In this document: positions 1 to 11,636 of the stretch, piece by piece
Layout: every line of letters starts with the position of its first letter
Position numbering within the stretch: the stretch's first letter is position 1
Assembly (NCBI GenBank): GCA_030248295.1
Contig: JASANH010001214.1
Location: 124,001-188,000, forward strand
Length of the DNA: 64,000 nucleotides
Reading direction: 5' to 3'
Source of the DNA: Mesodorylaimus sp. YZB2_4
Lineage: Eukaryota > Nematoda > Enoplea > Dorylaimida > Dorylaimidae
Made by a program: the position numbers and the translations under genes
The notes under the pieces: generated by a model
Seen by the model: the letters and a program-made list of their open reading frames with translations, nothing else
The model's database searches: none
Told to the model about the DNA's origin: nothing

Positions 1-1827
1 AAGGCGGGAGCTTGAGATGTTTTTCAACAACATTTCACTGAATTTACTCTCTTTCGCTGTCAGGATACTCACTAGATAATATACATCTGATATGTGCCTG
101 CTGTAGAGTGTTTCTCATGTTGCATCCTAAAGCGTAAAAACAGCCTGGTTCTTTGGATAATTCGGCCAACTTGCGACCAGGACGTAGTTTTAGAGACACT
201 GGAATTGCATAGTACTAGTAGTTAACTGTCTTGAATCTTAGCCACTGTTTTATATCAGAGCGAATATTGTCTGAGGCGGGCTTCTAAAAGACCTTTCTGC
301 ATATAGAAGAGCGGGCGAGATGAGTTGGATTGCTAAGTAAATAAGATCTCACTCAGTCTTACGGAGACCATCCTCTCGTTTCTTACTGACGACGTAAGAC
401 TGACTAACTTCGGCATAACTTTGACTAATTTCTCTCTGACGATCTAAGGGAGTCTAGCTAAAAAAAATCAGTGGTGAATTCGGGTATGCATTGAGATGTT
501 AGCATCAAAGCAAGAAAGCTTGTCTTCTGTGTACTGCTGCGTCAGACAGCCTCCTTAAAGACGTAGTAGCAGCTACAGTTAAGCTAGAGTGCGAGTACTG
601 CCAAAGGCTACTTTCGGTCTCTGCCAGTATATCGACGCTTCTGCACGTTTAAAAAAGCTTGATTCTGCCATCGCCATTAACCCAAAATTGACGTATTCTG
701 AACTAAGAGTGGGCATCTTTGCTTCGCCGACCTCATTACTACACCTATCTGTGTTGCTCCAAAATCCTCTAACGCCTTATTTCTCCTTACTGCACAGCCC
801 ACATGCTCTTTATGGATAACCCTAATCGCTGTTTTTTTCCTTGCTCGCTGCAAGGGCAGCAAAAAAAAGCTCTTTCGCGAGAAAGCTGCCCTTTTCAGGT
901 ACAGGTACAGCCAAGACAAGCAGTTTATCCAAAGCAGCGATAAAAGTGCTGATTGTCAGTGCTCGCACCGCGATACGAGAAGCTGACAACGACTGTAAGC
1001 AAACCTAGAGAGTGAAAGGACGAGATGTCCGTCTCGCATAAAACCCTCTATCACAGCGGGATTGTCAGCAGTACGTGGCCGAGGCGCCCTCTTTTTCCAG
1101 TTTGGTCGACATGGAGTCTCGATGTTGTATAAATTAGAAATTGTGCTCAGAGTGATATTGAACTCTGGGGTTTAAGATTGCGACCTGATCGATCAAGTCA
1201 TAGTCCCAAACAGGCGCAAGCTAGATTTGTTTAGTCATTACTTTTCATTTGAAACAACCTCCTCGAATTTGTTTCCCGAGATATGCTGTCTGTTAAAGAT
1301 GACTTTGGAAAGCATATCTCCGAATACAAATTAATCTCGGCCAGGTTTCGCTGAGCTGAGGGCCGACTTTCTATTCCATAGCTTTATACTAGCCCAATCG
1401 ACTGCGGTGTGACTCGTAAAGTTTCCATGATAAACTGCAAGCTAGCGCCGTCAATCCACAAAGCGATGAACATCGTTAATGTGCGTCATGAAATATGCGC
1501 GTCCGCAAAAAAGTATATTCGCCAAGGACCCACATCTTGCAATTAAGAAAAATTTGAAGTGTTAACTCGAGATGCTCGCAATATGTTTGACCTAAAAGTG
1601 CGCAATTTCGGTTTTCGAGAATTTCTGGTGACCTCCGCACACCAACACCAAACCTTCACATCAATATCGGACAAGCTTGCAGATATTTTCATGTCAGTAT
1701 TGTCTGGTTGATGTCTCAGGCACCTCCGACTAGGTGACCTGCCTGGAGGGTTTTTAAATCTTTCTGATCCCCGCGGCATCTTCTCCAATCTAGGGCTATT
1801 CCGCCGATTACAGTACTGATTCTGTTT
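1..1827. other. intergenic, no gene recognised
   Basis: Only short open frames without family resemblance or coherent splice sites occur here. A segment near 1690-1760 contains GGTTGATGTCT followed by a stretch similar to one near 13255-13310, suggesting a dispersed repeat. I see no RNA gene. Confidence 0.6.
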
Positions 1828-3391
1828 GACCAGGGTGTACTACAAAGGATACCAGCTGTGCTGTTTCACCCGATAGTAACCAGAATATGCTGAAGTCTTG
1901 GCTTAACCGCCGCCCCCAGATTCATACCCCGCAGCCGCAAGTAGTGTGGCATGGCTTACGAATGAATGCCTTACAGTAAGCCTCGAGAGACACTCTCAAG
2001 AATCCCTTCTCCCCTTCTTCCAACTTACTCGTAAAGTGTGTTCATGTTCATGTTTAACTTCATCAGCAATGGCACACTTGACAATGAAGGAGTACAAATT
2101 ACACAAAATGATTCACCCAACCGCGGGTCGAACACTCATCCGTCAGTGCGCATCCGGACTGTGAGGCAGACACTCAAAGCAGCGAGCTGGGTGGGCGTCT
2201 ATTGCGTAGAGACCCGTTCTTCGTAAGCCATCGGCGTCTGACTCATTTAGTATAGCTTGTGGCCCAACATGGCATACACAACAGTGCCGGATATAATTAT
2301 ACACACACGGGCAAAAAATTTGGGCCACGCTGCATGCCAGTCTACCTTGAGGTGCGCACCCCGTTCCTGTGGCAGGCCTCTAATAATAGATGGTCAGCAG
2401 GATTGTTCTAAGGTCAGAGCATGTCGAGAAATGCATGCATCTTTAATGGAATGCACCAAAAAAGGCACTTTTGTACCTGTTCAGGTTTTACCATATGACT
2501 AAATGCTTATGCGCACTCACTTAGCATAAACGAACAGGAGGTCTAAAAGTGGTCAGCTTTGAGGGACCTCCGACTTTGGCGCCTAACATCTCGACACAGG
2601 TGAAAAATTGAAGCTTTCCGCGACAAGCATTTGATTTCTCATTCATTTACGATCGCGCTGATGAGTCGTTGATCGAGAAAGACCGAAAGATCAGTGAGTT
2701 ATGGCCAATACCGTCGAAGCTTTTTCGAAAAAACGTTTTTTGGTTATAATCCCGTGAAAATCGAGTGTGCACGAAAAAGCATTGCTGCCTCACATATTTG
2801 CGCGTCGAATTCACGCATAAAAAGGGGTCAAAAATTGAAGCTTGGCAACCTATGTTTCCCATTGGTCGAACCTTACAGAAACCTTGTCTGACTTTTATTT
2901 ATTTTTTGTGCTCCGCCATTTTATAAACGTGTTGTCTTTTGCTGCAGAAATATGCAGGTACGATACCATGTATATATACAGTGGCCGTGATCTGGTATTA
3001 GTGCCGGATACTGTATTTGTCGAGTACCATATCACCTAGCTTGATTGTTTCTTTCCTTGTTTTTTCATCCATTGGTCACAGTCGGCGTTGTAATGTCTGA
3101 TAGTCTTGGGCAACCAAAGGCCTGGCGATGTGTTTGGCTACGGAAGATGGGCCATCTGTTCCCTGCTGTGAAAATGAGGAGATCAGATTATTCAATCCAT
3201 TGTTAGTTCAACTAAGCACAAGACTTCATACAAATTGCTTCATTGTTAACTCCGCGAAAGGCGTGAGACCAGCGCAACTTGTGTCATGCGGTAAGAAAAT
3301 TTAATTTCAAACGTATTTTCTCCAGCCTAAAAAGAAGGGCTCTTTGTCAGAGGTGCCAATGCTCCGCCTAATAATAGCAAACATCGAGCAT
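1828..3391 (+). repeat. left arm of a long inverted repeat
   Basis: This stretch is closely similar, in opposite orientation, to 7092-8247. Similarity begins around GATACCAGCTGTGCTG (about 1844; reverse complement near 8230) and runs to AATAATAGCAAACATCGAG (about 3390; counterpart near 7095). The left arm is about 400 bp longer because roughly 2456-2860 has no counterpart on the right, so it is probably a later insertion. The arm carries a tRNA-like segment. No intact coding frame is conserved between arms. It is probably a composite repeat present in two opposite copies, though a segmental inverted duplication is also possible. Confidence 0.85.
2114..2193 (-). repeat. tRNA-derived SINE head (left arm copy)
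   Basis: Read on the minus strand this 80-nt segment starts CACCCA and ends TGGGTG, which can pair as an acceptor-like stem. It contains the box-B-like string GTGTTCGACCC and an anticodon-arm-like CTGCCTC loop. It matches the copy at 7893-7972 and, more loosely, 12688-12771. It is a repeat-embedded tRNA relic rather than a working tRNA. Confidence 0.6.
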
Positions 3392-4441
3392 CATCTGCAC
3401 TATTAGTTTCACGTGTCTTTCTCTTCTTCGTGCGGGAACATGCTCGTGCTCACATGAGATCGCGTGCAACAATAACTGCGCATGGCGTGAGATCAGTCTT
3501 ATCCATGAACGCAACGAAAGGCGATGGACATGGAGTATTAGAGTTAACTCTTTTGTTTTCGTTGCTTATAAGAGCTGGTGCTTGGCTCAAGCACACGTTC
3601 GGGGTCAACATTTTTCTTGGAGACGATTTCCTGTTGGAGCAGCTTAAAGATCTTCGCCTCTTCTCGCCCACTTTTCTCAACGTCTCGTTATCGCAAGCTG
3701 AGAAATGCTAGGCGTTGACGCGTTAGCTCCTTCAAACTGTAATTGCTTCTTACCCACATCTTAATTAAAGACACCTTATGTTTCAGTTTGTGTTGCCCGA
3801 TTACTTGTCCTTCAATCCTTACCTGAAGCTCTTCGCTCCCCACGGTTTGTGAGTCGCGCGAGTGCTTATTTTTTGATATCATGGCTATACTTCATGTAAG
3901 GAATTCTCAGTCTCTCCTAACCACGCTTAAATCTGTTCTCTAACACGAAAAGAACTGGCCTACAGGCTCGCGAGAATCGAACAGTGGAGTTCACATTTAG
4001 GAATTTCAATGCCATCATAGAAATAATAGTTTCCTCAATTCCTCAATTCAATCCTGAGGATATAATGGCAGTGTGGAGAGCGTGATTCTAAATGCACAAT
4101 AGGCTTCCCTGCTCGCGCGATTGCTCGTATGTCGTGGACTGCTGAAAGGTTTCATGGCACAAAAAAGACAGGCAGTAAAGACAAACAGCGAGACATTACT
4201 CAAACCAAATCTTTGTTATTCTACATTTCAAATACCCGCATCCCTAATCGTTCTGTAAGGCGGAACTGTTTTAACTCACTGACGGCACCAGACGAATTAT
4301 CTGAACTTCGAACAGACCGCAAGGCACATATCCTAGCCCGATGCGATGACGCTAGCTTTGGCTTAATAGAAAACTTATGCTAGGATTAAAAGAATCCTAA
4401 CATTCCGCTGTCTCTTTCAGCCTTTACCTTCAGATTTAAAA
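3392..4441. other. intergenic/5' flank of receptor gene
   Basis: The segment lies inside the inverted-repeat loop and upstream of the receptor start at 4442. Open frames here show no domain. A string CATGGCTATACTTCATG at about 3891 resembles the terminus of the MITE at 11112, but no partner end was found. The receptor promoter is presumably here, but I see no clear TATA box at a sensible distance. Confidence 0.5.
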
Positions 4442-5636
4442 ATGGACTCCTCGACAGCAGCCAACGACCGAGATCAGGTCAAAAACGAAACTTATTTCTA
4501 CTTTAGTTCTAATTTGACCCTGGTCAACGACACCCACTTTTTCAATGGTACACACTACATTAACCGAAGCTCTGTGATCCCAGCCGCAGCGCCAGCAGTC
4601 AATTTGACCCCTTACGAACTATGGACACAACTGATCTTCTTCTATGCTTTTCTGTGCGGCATAGTGTCTACAGTGTGCAGTATTCTGATCTGGGTGGGCA
4701 TATGGAGAAAGAAAAGTCTGCGCACTCGTTTCTTCGTCATAGTTGGCTGTTTAACATTTTGCCGCACTGGAGTCTGCATTCAGTTCTTGGTCATGGCCAT
4801 CTATAGGTCGCTACGCACTTTAAAAATCCTGGACACGTGGCAACGACGTATCGTGTGTCACTGCACTCACTCACTGTGTTCCTGCTGTGCACTCTGGTCG
4901 CTGACCGGGTAGTGGCTATCGGTAGGTATATAAATCTCTTTTCTAAGAACCTCACTTTTCTAACCTCCGCTTTCATTTAGTGGCCAGCAACTATTATCGA
5001 CTCCTGACAACGAAATCGGCATTGCAGCTTTGCGTGGCAGAATTCATAATTCTGTCGATTCTCAAGTTATTGCCCTCCTACTTGGGCGACCGCATGTTGG
5101 AGAAGGTAGAGTGCATAAATCTGTACAGTTTCCTCAATGAGTACTTTAACGAGTACTCGCAATACATCGATCTGGTGATGGTGGGTGTCATCATGGTTCT
5201 CTACTTCATTCTAATCATCTACGTCCACATCAAAGTCAAGGCCATGAAGAAGAGCACGGACAAGGCGACTGAAGCGGCCAACGTGGCACTGCAGCGTCAG
5301 CTCAAGTTGATGCCTATCCTGCGCAACCTCGTCCTCATGCACTGCGGCCTGGCACTGTCGGCAAAACTGCTGCTCACTTTGACCAGCGCGGTACCCGAGG
5401 CGTACAAACAACGAATGACGGCTTACGGTGGGGTGGTCAGTTGCATGGACGTGTTCACAAACGTCGCCATGCTTCTGGTCACTAATGCCGATGTCAGACA
5501 AGCATCGCTCCCATTCTGCAAGGGCGGAGGTAACAAAGTGGAGCCATCGCGGGCAATGACCACAGTCACCACAATCCAAAGAAATAAACCCGCATCATTG
5601 CAGCCTGCCGCGACGTTACCACTGATCGAGCATTAG
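4442..5636 (+). CDS. 7TM (rhodopsin-class-like) receptor, two exons, one frame break
   Basis: A G-protein-coupled receptor of unknown ligand in the plasma membrane. Exon 1 runs 4442-4921 and exon 2 4981-5636; the 59-bp intron has GTAGGT and TTTCATTTAG ends. The N-terminus has several N-glycosylation sequons (NET, NLT, NDT, NGT, NRS). TM1 follows (IFFYAFLCGIVSTVCSILI), then a basic loop RKKSLRTR, TM2, a Cys before TM3, and an ADRVVAI motif equivalent to DRY at the end of TM3. Exon 2 supplies TM4-TM7 and a short Ser/Thr tail. The layout recalls nematode SRSX-like or peptide receptors, but that is only a resemblance. TM3 reads correctly only after a frame change at an ACTC microsatellite near 4864-4875. 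The exons total 1,136 nt, one base short of a multiple of three plus three, and one extra 4-bp unit would give an open frame of about 379 codons. Sequencing error, polymorphism, an unseen intron or a pseudogene are all possible. Confidence 0.75.
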
Positions 5637-5645
5637 AACAAATGT

Positions 5646-5651
5646 AATAAA
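5646..5651 (+). terminator. polyadenylation signal AATAAA of receptor gene
   Basis: A canonical AATAAA begins 10 nt after the receptor stop codon, implying a very short 3' UTR. Its position supports 5636 as the real gene end. Confidence 0.55.
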
Positions 5652-7091
5652 TGCTGACCTAGCTTGATATATAACAGGATGGTGGTGCGAGAAATTGTAT
5701 GCAGAAGTACAGATTGCTTGGGGTATGCGAACTAAAAGAGCAGTAGGGATAAGGAATGTGATCCACGAGGCTTCTACTGGGTGAGAAATTTGCTCATCAC
5801 TGTATCTCAAAGAGTCCGTTGGTGGGACGAAAATTCGAGGAGGAGCGTTTAGCCTGACGTAACTGCAGGGCTCGCTACTTTGCTGTTCAGACTGGCGCAG
5901 TCTTTAGCTATCGGGGGCGGGGGCATCAGGTCTTATCGGACTCGCGGTTGATCAGAAACCATCATCTGGCGGCAAAGTGGTGGTCGCTCTTTGTGGATCG
6001 CTTACTGCCGTTGGTTTGGCTAAAATGCTGTAGTGATAACGTGATTTCAGAAATTTTTACTTACAACTGCTTCTAATCATGCCGTTCAACCTTTTGTGTC
6101 TGGTCTCGTCGTGTGTGCCTAGATGTGGACTAAGTAGGTAGTCTTGTCCCGGGTCGCCGTCTAGTAAAGTTGCTTAGCGCGAGGCGGGTGAACATACTAC
6201 AATGCGTCAGTGTGCGTCGCGTTGATCGATCTGTCTGATCGATCACACAAGTTTCTGGAGAGCCCATACCACTTGTCAAAACAAGTAAAGAGACGGAAGC
6301 TAGACCAGTAAACAGGCAGACTATCTGCGCGAATCTACGATCTCGTTTGATGCGAGATGAGGTAAACGGTAAACCAAAATGCCGCGTCTCCCGCTTCCTT
6401 GCGATTCGCATATGCCGACCACTGGTCAAAAAGTTGTTTTGCTCTAGAGGATTGAGTCAACCGACAAGACAAAAGTTTTTTAGAATTACTATCCTTTTGA
6501 CGGCTGTACTGCATTTACCCCAAGCACGAACGAGGAACCTGTTGGAAACGAGAACCCATTTTTCGCTACATCGAAGCAGCCTGAGCCTTTCCTAGAGTGG
6601 ATGCAAAAATGTGTTGTCAAGGTTTCATTGCAGCGGCCATCAGCAAAGTCCTGAGAGAACGCGCTAGAACTACGAATTTACATCAACAGATACGCTTCAC
6701 AGCTGCAGTTGGCAGCGGAACGACTTCTTTCGCACCTTAATATGATAGGCGATTGATGAGTTTCATGGGCCACCTCATGCAATTTAAGCATGTTTCAAAT
6801 TTATTCGTTCTCAAAAAAAGGTGTCGAAAAGGTGTTGGTTCAAAATATGACGTTGGAAAAAGCAGCTCAAGAATTTTTTACCTTTATCGACTTCTCTCAT
6901 TAATCTTCATCTGGGAGATTGCTCACCTGCTCAAAACATATTTCTTTCCGATGTCAACTCAACACTGCTTTTTTATGCTCCATATAGCCGCCATGAGATT
7001 AGTGGGGATATTTTTTTCAATAAATTGAATTGACACAGTTTGCTCACATGACACGGTCAAACCTAGTTCCGCCTTGTAGAACTAAAATGTG
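5652..7091. other. intergenic, no gene recognised
   Basis: This is the loop region between the receptor and the right arm of the inverted repeat. Frames up to about 99 codons show no family resemblance. A local GATCGATC-rich stretch lies near 6222-6243. I see no RNA gene. Confidence 0.55.
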
Positions 7092-8247
7092 CTCGATTTT
7101 TGCTATTATTAGGCGGAGAATTGGCACCTCTGACAAACAGCCCTTCTTTTTGGTCTGGAGAAAATTCGTTTGATATTAAATTTTCTTACCGCATGACACA
7201 AGTTGCGCTGGTCTCACGCCTTTCGTAGGGAGGTTAACAATGAAGCAGTATGTATAAAGTCTTGTGCTTAGTTGAACTAACAATTCATTGAATAATCTGA
7301 TCTCCTCATTTTCACAGCAGGGAACAGATGGCCCATCTTCCGTAGCCAAACAACATTGCCAGGCCTTTGGTTGCCCAAAACTATCAGACATTACAACGCC
7401 GACTGTGACCGATGGATGAAAAAACAAGGATAGAAAGAAACAATCAAGCTAGGTGATATGGTACTCGACATATACAGTATCCGGCACTAATACCAGATCA
7501 CGGCCATTGTATGTATGTATACATAATATTGTGTCTGTATATTTCTACAGCAAAAGACAACACGTCCATAAAAGGGCGCAGCACAAAAAAATAAAAGTTT
7601 ACACCAGGGTTTCTGTAAGCTTCGACCCATTGCATTCCATTAAAGATGCATGCATTTCTCGACATGTTCTGGCCTTACAACAATCCTGCTGACCATCTAT
7701 TATTAGAGGCGTCCCACAGAAACGGGGTGCGCACCTCAAGGTAGACTGGCATGCAGCGTGGCCCAAATTTTTTGCCCGTGTGTGAATAATTTTATCCGGC
7801 ACTGTTGTGTGTGCCATGTTGGGCCACAAGCTATACTAAATGAGTCAGACGCCGATGGCTTCTGAAGAACGGGTCTCTACGCAATAAACGCTCACCCAGC
7901 TCGCGGCTATGAGTGTCTGCCTCACACTCTGGATGCGCACTGACGGATGAGTGTTCGACCCGCGACTGGGTGAATCATTTTGTGTAATGTGTACACCTTC
8001 ATTGTCAAGTTTGCCATTGCTGATGAAGTAAAACATGAACATGAACACACTTTACGAGTAAGTTGGAAGAAGGGATTCTTGAGAGTGTCTCTCGAGGCTT
8101 ACTGTAAGGCATTCATCGTAAGCCATGCCACACTACTTGCATGTGCGGGGTATTAATCTGGAGGCGGCAGTTAAGCCAAAACTTCAGCATATTCTGGTTA
8201 CTATCGGGTGAAACAGCACAGCTGGTATCATTTGTAAGCCCTAGTAA
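7092..8247 (-). repeat. right arm of the long inverted repeat
   Basis: This is the reverse-complement counterpart of 1828-3391, lacking the roughly 400-bp segment present on the left. On the minus strand, 7176-7427 keeps an open frame of 83 codons with several Cys residues; the left copy has a frame change in the same stretch. The frame may therefore be a remnant of a repeat-encoded protein, which I cannot name. Confidence 0.85.
7893..7972 (+). repeat. tRNA-derived SINE head (right arm copy)
   Basis: This 80-nt segment has a perfect 7-bp acceptor-like pairing (CACCCAG with CTGGGTG). An anticodon-arm-like hairpin GAGTGT-CTGCCTC-ACACTC follows, with GCC at the anticodon position, then box-B-like GTGTTCGACCC. 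The pattern suggests a tRNA-derived SINE promoter, perhaps Gly(GCC)-like. The D-arm is poor and it lies inside a repeat, so I do not call a functional tRNA. Confidence 0.6.
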
Positions 8248-9300
8248 AACAGCAGCAATACGCAGCACTCACGCAATGTGGCTTTGATGCTGGCATCGGA
8301 ATGCATGTGTGACTGATGCCACTGTGTGCAGTGCAGCAGCAGTGAGGCACTGCTGCACACAGGCAGATCCTGTTGCGGATTAGACCAGGGTCCAGGTTTT
8401 TGAAAGTACTCATATTATGCTGGTGGTTGAGTCTCGCATTCTTACTGATGCAAAGGACGCCAAAAGAGGAGTGTCCGCTTGGTTGTGCCATTATCAGACA
8501 TGGACGAACCGTCAGCGACCCCGGGGATGGCCACAACAATGAATGCGTGCTGTGTGGATAGGCACTCTGACGCAGGCTCGAAGACGAGAGAGCTTGCGAA
8601 GTCTGAAAAGTCATGGAGATGGATGACGCAGTGGTGGCGTTTTTGTGTTGGAAACAAAAATGCACTCACGGATACGGGACATTCGCAGAAACAGGAACAT
8701 GGATACCTCGTGGTCTCAGCTGCCAAGAGAACACAACGGATTTGATCCTGCCCGCAATCGATGCAGCACTAGCGACCTCGCCAACTATTGGATTGATATT
8801 TGCTTTGTGGTGTAAGAGAGAGAAACCCAACTCAGTCACAGTATCTACTTAATGACCAAATTATGTAATTTCTACTCGCGTGTGAATTATTGCTGCCCAG
8901 TATGTCAGCATATTATATCAGCCATGTGTTTTTTAACTTCTTTTGTTACAGTCTGTTATGTATGCAATCGATGAAAGCAGAATTGTTACCAAAGGTTATA
9001 TATAAACGGTATTTTTGTCAATCAAAAAATTATAGAAAATAGAAAAAGATTCATTATTGATCACCACAAAAATGAACTGAAACGTTTTCATTGGTGGCTG
9101 GTCACTTAATCGCTTACTTCAGCGTAGTTCTTCTGGTTCGCGGCACAGCCTCGTTTCGGCCTCGAACTAGTACCACCATCAGCTTAAAGAGGAGTCAATG
9201 AATTGGCTAATTGGGTGGAATAAAGCGCCATTCCTCATGAACCTAAGCTACAGTAGCTACTGATTACCGTTGGCCAGAGTCGTTTTTCAAGCACCGCCCA
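8248..9300. other. intergenic, no gene recognised
   Basis: Overlapping frames occur at 8230-8850 on both strands, rich in Cys and His, but show no domain or splice context. The 8870-9060 part is AT-rich. It probably contains the 3' flank of the minus-strand gene ending at 9301. Confidence 0.5.
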
Positions 9301-10662
9301 TCAGCTAGTACCAAAACTCAAACTGATATCCAGCAGGATATGGAGGGGAAGGGAGTCCCAGTTGACGAAGTATTGCTTACGTTCATCGGCATTGGGACCA
9401 TCGCTAAGAGCCTTTGAACCAGCTTGCTTGCCTTTTCCTTTCTTCTTATAATCACCACTAGAAGCAGATTCCTCTTGAAGACCTTCGTTGTCACTTTGCA
9501 CAGTTTCGACCACGGACGAAGCAGAGTTGAATTTTTTCATTCCACGACGAGTGCTGGTGGATGTAGCAGCTTCCTTCGGTTCACAATCCGTCTTGGACTG
9601 CTTTCCGCGTCCTTTCGTTGGTTTTGGTCCTTTGCCTGTAACTTTAATATGTTGTAGTTATTGTAAATGCAAAAAATATGGTCCGACTTACCGTTATCGT
9701 CATTGACTTCCTTCAACTTAGTGGATTCATCTGTTTTACCCTGGCAAACAACCGTTTCGTCTTCTGCTTCCTCGACTATCAAAGCAGGAACCGCTTTTTT
9801 GACACGAACATTCTTCTTCGCCGGTTGCGTAGGAGTGCTCTTGTGCTCGGCGACGGCTTGCTGCGCAGGAGAATCGATCACTAAAAAAATTTGTGGTTGC
9901 AGAAAAACGCATGGTTCGAATTCGACATCTTACCTGTAGAGGTAGCGTCGGCAGCAGTTTGAACTTCGGCGTTATCGACACCTTGCTTTTCATTACTGGA
10001 AGCGGTTTTCTTGGGTGATCCACGCTTCCTTCCTTTCTTTGGTTGCTTTTCTTCGCCTGCTATAAAATAGAGTAATAATACACTGTCTGATATCGCCCAA
10101 GGCTACGGCAGCAAACATGGGTCCGCCTGACGATGAGGGATGGATTCAGGTAAAGCCAGGCCGGAGCGACCACACAGTCTGTACTTACCACTGGTATCAT
10201 CGCCACTGGCTTGTTCTTTCTTTGCCGCCGGCTCGTCCGCTTTCTTATTGCCTCCGCCTCCTTTCGATTTCTTCTGAGCACCGTCCTTCGCCACCTCTTT
10301 ACTCTCGCGTTCTTTAGTGGCTAAAACAGAAAACCCACCGACTTATCATTAAATGCATTAACAGACCCCAGGCAAGTTATGGTGCACTCGTAAACTACAG
10401 CTGCGTAGGCCTGCGAGACCACGGCCAGCGGGTCAAGCTGGGACTCATCGTTAGCAAAGCCAAAAGTCATCGCCTCACCTTTCATCCTGTCGCGGTCACC
10501 CGCAATTTCCGATCCGGCCGTTTCCAAGAGGTGCGCAAATGCCAATCGCACCGAGGTGAACTTGTTCTTTTCCATATATCTGCGAAAACGGGTTGCTTCT
10601 TCCATGCTGATCTTGAGCTCGACATCGACCAGACCTGATGTTCCCTGAATTTCGTCCTCCAT
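9301..10662 (-). CDS. Lys-rich, probably nuclear protein of unknown function, five exons
   Basis: Hand-joined exons are 10662-10479, 10320-10189, 10056-9934, 9880-9692 and 9635-9301. They sum to 963 nt, an intact 320-aa frame. Every junction has a GT donor (GTGAG or GTAAG) and an AG acceptor. The first ~60 residues are acidic and possibly helical (VDVELKISMEEATRFRRYM). The rest is low-complexity and basic, with KKGRKRGSPKK, TKGRGKQSK and KKKGKGKQ stretches that look like nuclear-localisation or AT-hook-like DNA-binding segments. A short hydrophobic end closes the protein, and a GT in the last exon leaves room for an alternative 3' exon. I do not recognise the family. A chromatin or nucleolar role is an inference from composition only. 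Confidence 0.75.
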
Positions 10663-11103
10663 TTCAAAAAGTATTACCGATAAAAAAAAACAGAAATCGT
10701 TGCAAACAGATAAGTGGCACAAAACGAAGAAAACCACTCGACTGGGCGACACTGCAAATCGAAAATGATTGTCTGGCACATATGTCTGCCCTTATATTAG
10801 GACCACGGTGTCCCGCGCGAGTGCCATGCAAATGTTGCAGCATGGTAAAATATAGTTTCAGGCAGCTGGAATTTTAGATTGAAAGGATAGACCTGAGCTT
10901 GAATGGAAGATACCTGCGAAGAGATTGCATTGTAGATATTTACAAACAGCACGAGACAAAGTAAACCTTTTCGACCCTATTATTTTATAGTATCCACGTA
11001 AGAGCTAAAAAATCAAGCGATGCAGCAAATTTGACTGGGGCAGGCATTTTGGATAGACCTGGCTCATCCGATCAATAAACAGGTTTTCTAGAGAACAGAC
11101 TGG
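10663..11103. other. upstream flank of the Lys-rich gene
   Basis: No further exon is evident. The segment between the start codon at 10662 and the MITE at 11104 presumably holds the minus-strand promoter, but I see no clear core element. Confidence 0.45.
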
Positions 11104-11636
11104 TGCAAAGCCATGGCTATACTATATGTGATAAATCACTGGCTCGCACCGAAGCGGGCGCCCCCTAACGGTATAAATCAGTCACCGTTGCCGGCATTCT
11201 CCATGAAAGCCCGGAAAGGAATGATATCAAATGAACAGTGCCAAGAGGCATGAAATCAGTCGAATGTGGACAATTCGAACTGTCATCACGTTTGGGCGAA
11301 AACATCGTTATTTTGAATTTGCCGCCAATCAGGTTCTTATCGATCTCGTCTGCTAGGATGCGGCAAGCTGACTATGTTGCGCAGCTGTGCACAGTATGCC
11401 TTCGAACCTGATTGGCGGCAAATTCAAAATAACGATGTTTTCGCCCAAACGTGATGACAGTTCAAATTGTCCACATTTGACTGATTTCATGCCTCTTGGC
11501 ACTGTTCATTTGATATCATTCCTTTCCAGGCTTTCATGGAGAATGCCGGCAACGCTGACTGATTCATACCGTTAGGGGGCGCCCGCGTCGGTGCGAGCCA
11601 GTGATTTATCACATATAGTATAGCCATGTGCAAAGC
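11104..11636. mobile_element. P-superfamily-like MITE with long terminal inverted repeats
   Basis: The element spans 11112-11628, starting CATGGCTATACTATATG and ending with its reverse complement. Arms of about 225 bp (to about 11336 and from about 11402) flank a spacer of roughly 65 bp. It is bordered by the 8-bp direct repeat TGCAAAGC at 11104-11111 and 11629-11636, a clear target-site duplication. A terminus of the form CANRG with an 8-bp duplication is the published signature of the P superfamily. There is no transposase frame, so it is non-autonomous. The element at 22769 has the same CATGGCTA start and the same duplication length. Confidence 0.85.
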
